From the NCBI GenBank assembly GCA_946902985.2, contig OX336395.1:294185065-294249064 (forward strand): 64,000 nt of DNA. The letters are read 5' to 3'. The notes below the pieces were generated by a model. That model made no database searches. It was not told where the DNA came from and saw only the letters and a program-made list of their open reading frames with translations. Shown one piece after another: positions 57,001 through 64,000 of this stretch; positions within the stretch are counted from its first letter, which is position 1; each line of letters starts with the position of its first letter. Source of the DNA: Meconema thalassinum (Eukaryota > Arthropoda > Insecta > Orthoptera > Tettigoniidae). The translations under genes and the position numbers were made by a program.

Positions 57001-60000
57001 CGCTGTCCCGCCCACAATAACTACCTAGTGTCTGGCGAGGGCTGATGACCTCGCTGTCCCGCCCACAATAACTACCTAGTGTGTGGCGAGGGCTGATGAC
57101 CTCGCTGTCCCGCCGACTATAACTACCTAGTGTCTGGCGAGGGCTGATGACCTCGCTGTCCCGCCCACAATAACTAGCTAGTGTCTGGCGAGGGCTGATG
57201 ACCTCGCTGTCCCTCCCAAAATAACTAACTAGTGTCTGGCGAGGGGTGATGACCTCGCTGTCCCGCCCACAATAACTACCTAGTGTCTGGCGAGGGCTGA
57301 TGACCTCGCTGTCCCACCCACAATAACTACCTAGTGTGTGGCGAGGGCGGACGACCTCGCTGTCCCGCCCACAATAACTACCTAGTGTGTGGCGAGGGCT
57401 GATGACTTCGCTGTCCCGCCCACAATAACTAACTAGTGTCTGGCGAGGGCTGATGACCTCGCTGTCCCGCCCACAATAACTACCTAGTGTCTGGCGAGGG
57501 CTGATGACCTCGCTGTCCCGCCCACAATAACTACCTAGTGTGTGGCGAGGGCTGATGACCTCGCTGTCCCGCCCACAATAACTACCTAGTGTCTGGCGAG
57601 GGCTGATGACCTCGCTGTCCCGCCCACAATAACTACCTAGTGTCTGGCGAGGGTTGATGACCTCGCTGTCCCGCCCACAATAACTACCTAGTGTCTGGCG
57701 AGGGCTGATGACCTCGCTGTCCCACCCACAGTAACTACCCAGTGTCTGGCGAGGGCTGATGACCTCGCTGTCCCGCCCACAATAACTAGCTTATGTCTGG
57801 CGAGGGCTGATGACCTCGCTGTCCCGCCCACAATAACTAACTAGTGTCTGGCGAGGGCTGATGACCTCGCTGTCCCGCCCACAATAACTACCTAGTGTCT
57901 GGCGAGGGCTGATGACCTCGCTGTCCCACCCACAATAACTACCTAGTGTCTGGCGAGGGCTGATGACCTCGCTGTCCCGCCCACACTTACTACCTAGAGT
58001 GTGGCGAGGGCTAATGACCTCGCTGTCCCGCCCTCAATAACTACCTAGTGTGTGGCGAGGGCTGATGACCTCGCTGTCCCGCCCACAATAACTACCTAGT
58101 GTGTGGCGAGGGCTGATGACCTCGCTGTCCCGCCCACAACAACTACCTAGTGTCTGGCGAGGGCTGAAGACCTCGCTGTCCCGCCCACAATAACTACCTA
58201 GTGTCTGGCGAGGGCTGATGACCTCGCTGTCCCGCCCACAATAACTACCTAGTGTCAGGTGAGGGCTGATGACCTCGCTGTCCCGCCCACAATAACTACC
58301 TAGTGTGTGGCGAGGGCTGATGACCTCGCTGTCCCGCCCACAATAACAACCTAGTGTCTGGCGAGGGCTGATGACCTCGCTGTCCCGCCCACAATAACTA
58401 CCTAGTGTGTAGCGAGGGCTGATGACCTCGCTGTCCCGCCCACAATAACTACCTAGTGTGAGGCGAGGGCTGATGACCTCGCTGTCCCGCCCACAATAAC
58501 TACCTAGTGTCTGGCGAGGGCTGATGACCTCGCTGTCCAGCCAACAATAACTAACTAGTGTCTGGCGAGGGCTGATGACCTCGCTGTCCCGCCCACAATA
58601 ACTACCTAGTGTGTGGCAAGGGCTTATGACCTCGCTGTCCCGCCCACAATAACTACCTAGTGTCTGGCGAGGGCTGATGACCTCGCTGTCCCGCCCACAA
58701 TAACTACCTAGTGTCTGGCGAGGGCTGGTACCTCGCTGTCCCGCCCACAATAACTACCTAGTGTCTGGCGAGGGCTGATGACCTCGCTGTCCCGCCCACA
58801 ATAACTATCTAGTGTCTGGCGAGGGCTAATGACCTCGCTGTCCCGCCCTCAATAACTACCTAGTGTGTGGCGAGGGCTGATGACCGCGCTGTCCCGCCCA
58901 CAATAACTACCTAGTGTCTGGCGAGGGCTGACGACCTCGCTGTCCCGCCCACAATAACTACCTAGTGTCTGGCGAGGGCTGATGACCTCGCTGTCCCGCC
59001 CACAATAACTACCTAGTGTCTGGCGAGGGCTGATGACCTCGCTGTCCCGCCCACAATAACTACCTAGTGTCTGGCGAGGGCTGATGACCTCGCTGTCCCG
59101 CCCACAATAACTACCTAGTGTCTGGCGAGGGCGGATGAACTCGCTGTCCCGCCCACAATAACTACCTAGTGTCTAGCGAGGGCTGATGGCCTCGCTGTCC
59201 TGCCCACAATAACTACCTAGTGTCTGGCGAAGGCTGATGACCTCGCTGTCCCGCCCACAATAACTACCTAGTGTCTGGCGAGGGCTGATGACTTCGCTGT
59301 CCCGCCCACAATAACTACCTAGGGTCTGGCGAGGGCGGATGACCTCGCTGTCCCGCCCACAATAACTACCTAGTGTCTGGCGAGGGCTGATGACCTCGCT
59401 GTCCCGCCCACAATAACTACCTAGTGTGTGGCTAGGGCTGATGACCTCGCTGTCCCGCCCACAATAACTACCTAGTGTCTAGCGAGGGCGGATGACCTCG
59501 CTGTCCCGCCCACAATAACTACCTGGTGTCTGGCGAGGGCTGATGACCTCGCTGTCCCGCCCACAATAACTACATAGTGTCTGGCGAGGGCTGATGACCT
59601 CGCTGTCCCGCCCACAATAACTACCTAGTGTCTGGCGAGGGCGGATGACCTCGCTGTCCCGCCCACAATAACTAGCTAGTGTCTGGCGAGGGCTGATGAC
59701 CTCGCTGTCTCGCCCACAATAACTAAATAGTGTCTGGCGAGGGCTGATGGCCTCGCTGTCCCGCCCACAATAACTACCTAGTGTGTGGCGAGGGCTGATG
59801 ACCTCGCTGTCGCGCCCACAATAACTACCTAGTGTCTGGCGAGGGCTGATGACCTCGCTGTCCCGCCCACAATAACTAGCTAGTGTCTGGCGAGGGCTGA
59901 TGACCTCGCTGTCCCGCCCAAAATAACTAACTAGTGTCTGGCGAGGGCGGACGACCTCGCTGTCCCGCCCACAATAACTACCTAATGTCTGGCGAGGGCT

Positions 60001-63000
60001 GATGACCTCGCTGTCCCACCCACAAAACTACCTAGTGTGTGGCGAGGGCGGACGACCTCGCTGTCCCGCCCACAATAACTACCTAGTGTGTGGCGAGGGC
60101 TGATGACCTCGCTGTCCCGCCCACAATAACTAACTAGTGTCTGGCGAGGGCTGATGACCTCGCTGTCCCGCCCACAATGACTACCTAGTGTCTGGCGAGG
60201 GCTGATGACCTGGCTGTCCCGCCCAAAATAACTACCTAGTGTGTGGCGAGGGCTGATGACCTCGCTGTCCCGCCCACAATAACTACCTAGTGTCTGGCGA
60301 GGGCTGATGACCTCGCTGTCTCACCCACAATAACTACCTAGTGTCTGGCGAGGGTTGATGACCTCGCTGTCCCGCCCACAATAACTACCTAGTGTCTGGC
60401 GAGGGCTGATGACCTCGCTGTCCCACCCACAGTAACTACCTAGTGTCTGGCGAGGGCTGATGACCTCGCTGTCCCGCCCACAATAACTAGCTTGTGTCTG
60501 GCGAGTGCTGATGACCTCGCTGTCCCGCCCACAATAACTAACTAGTGTCTGGCGAGGGCTGATGACCTCGCTGTCCCGCCCACAATAACTACCTAGTGTC
60601 TGGCGAGGGCTGATGACCTCGCTGTCCCGCCCACAATAACTACCCAGTGTCTGGCGAGGGCTGATGACCTCGCTGTCCCGCCCACACTTACTACCTAGTG
60701 TGTGGCGAGGGCTGATGACCTCGCTGTCCCGCCCACAATAGCTACCTAGTGTGTGGCGAGGGCTGATGACCTCGCTGTCCCGCCCACAATAACTACCTAG
60801 TGTGTGGCGAGAGCTGATGACCTTGCTGTCCCGCCCACAATAACTACCTAGTGTCTGGCGAGGGCTGATGACCTCGCTGTCCCGCCCACAATAACTACCT
60901 AGTGTCTGGCGAGGGCTGATGACCTCGCTGTCCCGCCCACAATAACTACCTAGTGTCTGGCGAGGGCTGATGACCTCGCTGTCCCGCCCTCAATAACTAC
61001 CTAGTGTGTGGCGAGGGCTGATGACCTCGCTGTCCCGCCCATAATAACTACCTAGTGTCTGGCGAGGGCTGATGACCTCGCTGTCCCGCCCACAATAACT
61101 ACCTAGTGTGTAGCGAGGGCTGATGACCTCGCTGTCCCGCCCACAATAACTACCTAGTGTGTGGCGAGGGCTGATGACCTCGCTGTCCCGCCCACAATAA
61201 CTACCTAGTGTCGGGCGAGGGCTGATGACCTCGCTGTCCCGCCCACAATAACTACCTAGTGTCTGGCGAGGGCTGATGACCTCGCTGTCCCGCCCACAAT
61301 AACTAGCTAGTGTCTGGCGAGGGCTTATGACCTCGCTGTCCCGCCCACAATAACTAACTAGTGTCTGGCGAGAGGTGATGACCTCGCTGTACCGCCCACA
61401 ATAACTACCTAGTGTCTGGCGAGGGCTGATGACCTCGCTGTCCCGCCCACAATAACTAGCTAGTGTGTGGCGAGGGCTGATGACCTCGCTGTCCCGCCCA
61501 CAATAACTACCTAGTGTCTGGCGAGGGCGGACGACTTCGCTGTCCCGCCCACAATAACTACCTAGTGTCTGGCGAGGGCTGATGACCTCGCTGTCCCGCC
61601 CACAATAACTAACTAGTGTCTGGCGAGGGCTGATGACCTCGCTGTCCCGCCCACAATAACTAGCTAGTGTCTGGCGAGGGCTGATGACCTCGCTGTCCCG
61701 CCCACAATAACTACCTAGGGTGTGGCGAGGGCTGATGACCTCGCTGTCCCGCCCACAATACTTACCTAGTGTCTGGCGAGGGCTGATGACCTCGCTGTCT
61801 CGCCCACAATAACTACCTAGTGTCTGGCGAGGGCTGATGACCTCGCTGTCCCGCCCACAATAACTACCTAGTGTCTGGCGAGGGCTGATGACCTCGCTGT
61901 CCCACCCACAATAACTACCTAGTGTCTGGCGAGGGCTGATGACCTCGCTGTCCCGCCCACAATAACTAGCTTGTGTCTGGAGAGGGCTGATGACCTCGCT
62001 GTCCCGCCCACAATAACTAACTAGTGTCTGGCGAGGGCTGATGACCTCGCTGTTCCGCCCACAATAACTACCTAGTGTCTGGCGAGGGCTGATGACCTCG
62101 CTGTCCCGCCCACAATAATTACCTAGTGTCTGGCGAGGGCTGATGACCTCGCTGTCCCGCCCACAATAACTACCTAGTGTGTGGCGAGGGCTGATGACCT
62201 CGCTGTCCCGCCCACAATAACTACCTAGTGTCTGGCGAGGGCTGATGACCTCGCTGTCCCGCCCACAATAACTACCTAGTGTCAGGTGAGGGCTGATGAC
62301 CTCGCTGTCCCGCCCACAATAACTACCTAGTGTGTGGCGAGGGCTGATGACCTCGCTGTCCCGCCCACAATAACTACCTAGTGTCTGGCGAGGGCTGATG
62401 ACCTCGCTGTCCCGCCCACAATAACTAACTAGTGTCTGGCGAGGGCTGATGACCTCGCTGTCCCGCCCACAATAACTACCTAGTGTCTGGCGAGGGCTGA
62501 TGACCTCGCTGTCCCGCCCACAATAACTACCTAGTGTCTGGCGAGGGCTGGTACCTCGCTGTCCCGTCCACAATAACTACCTAGTGTCTGGCGAGGGCTG
62601 ATGACCTCGCTGTCCCGCCCACAATAACTATCTAGTGTCTGGCGAGGGCTGATGACCTCCCTGTCCCGCCCACAATAACTAACTAGTGTCAGGTGAGGGC
62701 TGATGACCGCGCTGTCCCGCCCACAATAACTACCTGTTGTCTGGCGAGGGCTGATGACCTCGCTGTCCCGCCCACAATAAGTACCTAGTGTCTGGCGAGG
62801 GCTGATGACCGCGCTGTCCCGCCCACAATAACTACCTAGTGTCTGGCGAGGGCTGATGACCTCGCTGTCCCGCCCACAATAACTACCTAGTGTCTGGCGA
62901 GGGCTGATGACCTCGCTGTCCCGCCCACAATAACTACCTAGTGTCTGGCGAGGGCTGATGACCTCGCTGTCCCGCCCACAATAACTACCTAGTGTCTGGC

Positions 63001-64000
63001 GAGGGCTGATGACCTCGCTGTCCCGCCCACAATAACTACCTAGTGTCTGGCGAGGGCTGATGACCTCGCTGTCCCGCCCACAATAACTACCTAGTGTCTA
63101 GCGAGGGCTGATGACCTCGCTGTCCCGCCCACAATAACTACCTAGTGTCTGGCGAGGGCTGATGACTTCGCTGTCCCGCCCACAATAACTACCTAGGGTC
63201 TGGCGAGGGCGAAAGCCCTCGCTGTCCCGCCCACAATAACTACCTAGTGTCTGGCGAGGGCTGATGACCTCGCTGTCCCGCCCACAATAACTACCTAGTG
63301 TGTGGCGAGGGCTGATGACCTCGCTGTCCCGCCCACAATAACTACCTAGTGTCTAGCGAGGGCGGATGACCTCGCTGTCCCGCCCACAATAACTACCTGG
63401 TGTCTGTCGAGGGCTGATGACCTCGCTGTCCCACCCACAATAACTACCTAGTGTCTGGCGAGGGCTGATGACCTCGCTGTCCCGCCCACAATAACTACCT
63501 AGTGTCTGGCGAGGGCGGATGACCTCGCTGTCCCGCCCACAATAACTACCTAGTGTGTGGCGAGGGCTGATGACCTCGCTGTCCCGCCCACAATAACTAC
63601 CTAGTGTCTGGCGAGGGCTGATGACCTCGCTGTCCCGCCCACAATAACTAGCTAGTGTCTGGCGAGGGCTGATGACCTCGCTGTCCCGCCCAAAATAACT
63701 AACTAGTGTCTGGCGAGGGCGGACGACCTCGCTGTCCCGCCCACAATAACTACCTAGTGTCTGGCGAGGGCTGATGACCTCGCTGTCCCACCCACAAAAC
63801 TACCTAGTGTGTGGCGAGGGCGGACGACCTCGCTGTCCCGCCCACAATAACTACCTAGTGTGTGGCGAGGGCTGATGACCTCGCTGTCCCGCCCACAATA
63901 ACTAACTAGTGTCTGGCGAGGGCTGATGACCTCGCTGTCCCGCCCACAATAACTACCTAGTGTCTGGCGAGGGCTGATGACCTGGCTGTCCCGCCCACAA
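54014..64000. repeat. 51-bp satellite array with higher-order structure
   Basis: The unit is 51 bases, in pieces CTGTCCCGCCCACAATAACT, ACCTAGTGTCTGGCGAGGGC and TGATGACCTCG. It repeats about 195 times from 54,014 to the window end and clearly continues. Most units differ from consensus at 0-3 sites (CTG/GTG after TAGT, CTGATG/CGGATG, TACC/TAGC/TAAC). Variant units recur at long fixed distances, for example 1,428 bases. Each unit holds a 6-bp stem, GCGAGG...CCTCGC, with an 8-base loop. Because 51 is 17 codons, the minus strand stays open for up to 527 codons (EVISPRQTLGSYCGRDS), but there is no ATG in that frame. Confidence 0.97.

Noticed and set aside
53998..62573. Long minus-strand ORFs of 156 to 527 codons in the last 10 kb as repeat proteins
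   Set aside because: They are the 51-bp satellite read in its stop-free frame. The apparent starts are TTG, there is no ATG in frame, and frames begin only where a one-base deletion shifts phase.
54014..64000. CRISPR array
   Set aside because: The repeats are contiguous 51-bp units with no unique spacers, in an insect-like genome.

Overview
This is a eukaryotic window, almost certainly from an arthropod and most likely an insect with a large, repeat-rich genome. The evidence is its content: several families of non-LTR retrotransposons, tRNA-derived SINEs, a decayed LTR retrotransposon, a huge fold-back element, simple repeats, short TTAGG-like motifs, and a 51-bp satellite filling the last 10 kb. 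No intact host protein-coding gene can be supported. A polyneopteran insect is a guess from the general look of the repeats.

Region 1 to 22,338 is one nested structure. The outer layer is a minus-strand LTR retrotransposon. Its 5' LTR is at about 21,265-22,338 and its 3' LTR at 1-1,081 is cut by the window edge; a polypurine tract sits at 1,083-1,091. It keeps a frameshifted gag (16,880 down to 14,674, then 1,762 down to 1,407) and only the last ~53 codons of integrase, so most of pol is gone. Its gag is split by a 12,895-bp fold-back element (1,771-14,665) with an 8-bp target-site duplication, TGTGGTGA, at 1,763-1,770 and 14,666-14,673. The element is essentially two ~6.2-kb inverted arms around an ~84-nt loop. 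Each arm carries two tandem paralogous FLYWCH zinc-finger ORFs, an 11-bp minisatellite, a tRNA-Leu(UAA)-like sequence, a LINE tail fragment, a 71-aa unknown ORF and subterminal repeats. The arms are nearly identical while the host LTRs are only about 94% alike by eye, so the fold-back looks far younger.

Region 22,339 to 35,000 holds diverged dispersed repeats, a C2H2 zinc-finger pseudogene split by a SINE with a 12-bp duplication (about 25,620-26,830), and an RTE/BovB-like LINE on the minus strand (34,797 to 28,040) interrupted by a 4.5-kb AT-rich element of unknown class with TGTACCCG inverted ends.

Region 35,000 to 48,070 is LINE graveyard. It has a nearly complete CR1-type element with a PHD-finger ORF1 and a broken endonuclease/reverse transcriptase ORF2 (35,520-39,450), C-terminal relics of other LINEs, and a minus-strand RTE-like LINE into which a second copy of the same family has inserted head-on (44,630-46,472).

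Region 48,070 to 54,013 is mostly featureless, with a relic of a protein-primed B-family DNA polymerase (Polinton/Maverick-like) at 52,402-52,790 and a tRNA-derived SINE at 53,543. From 54,014 to the window end is a 51-bp tandem satellite of about 195 copies with higher-order structure, for example a 1,428-bp (28-unit) period.
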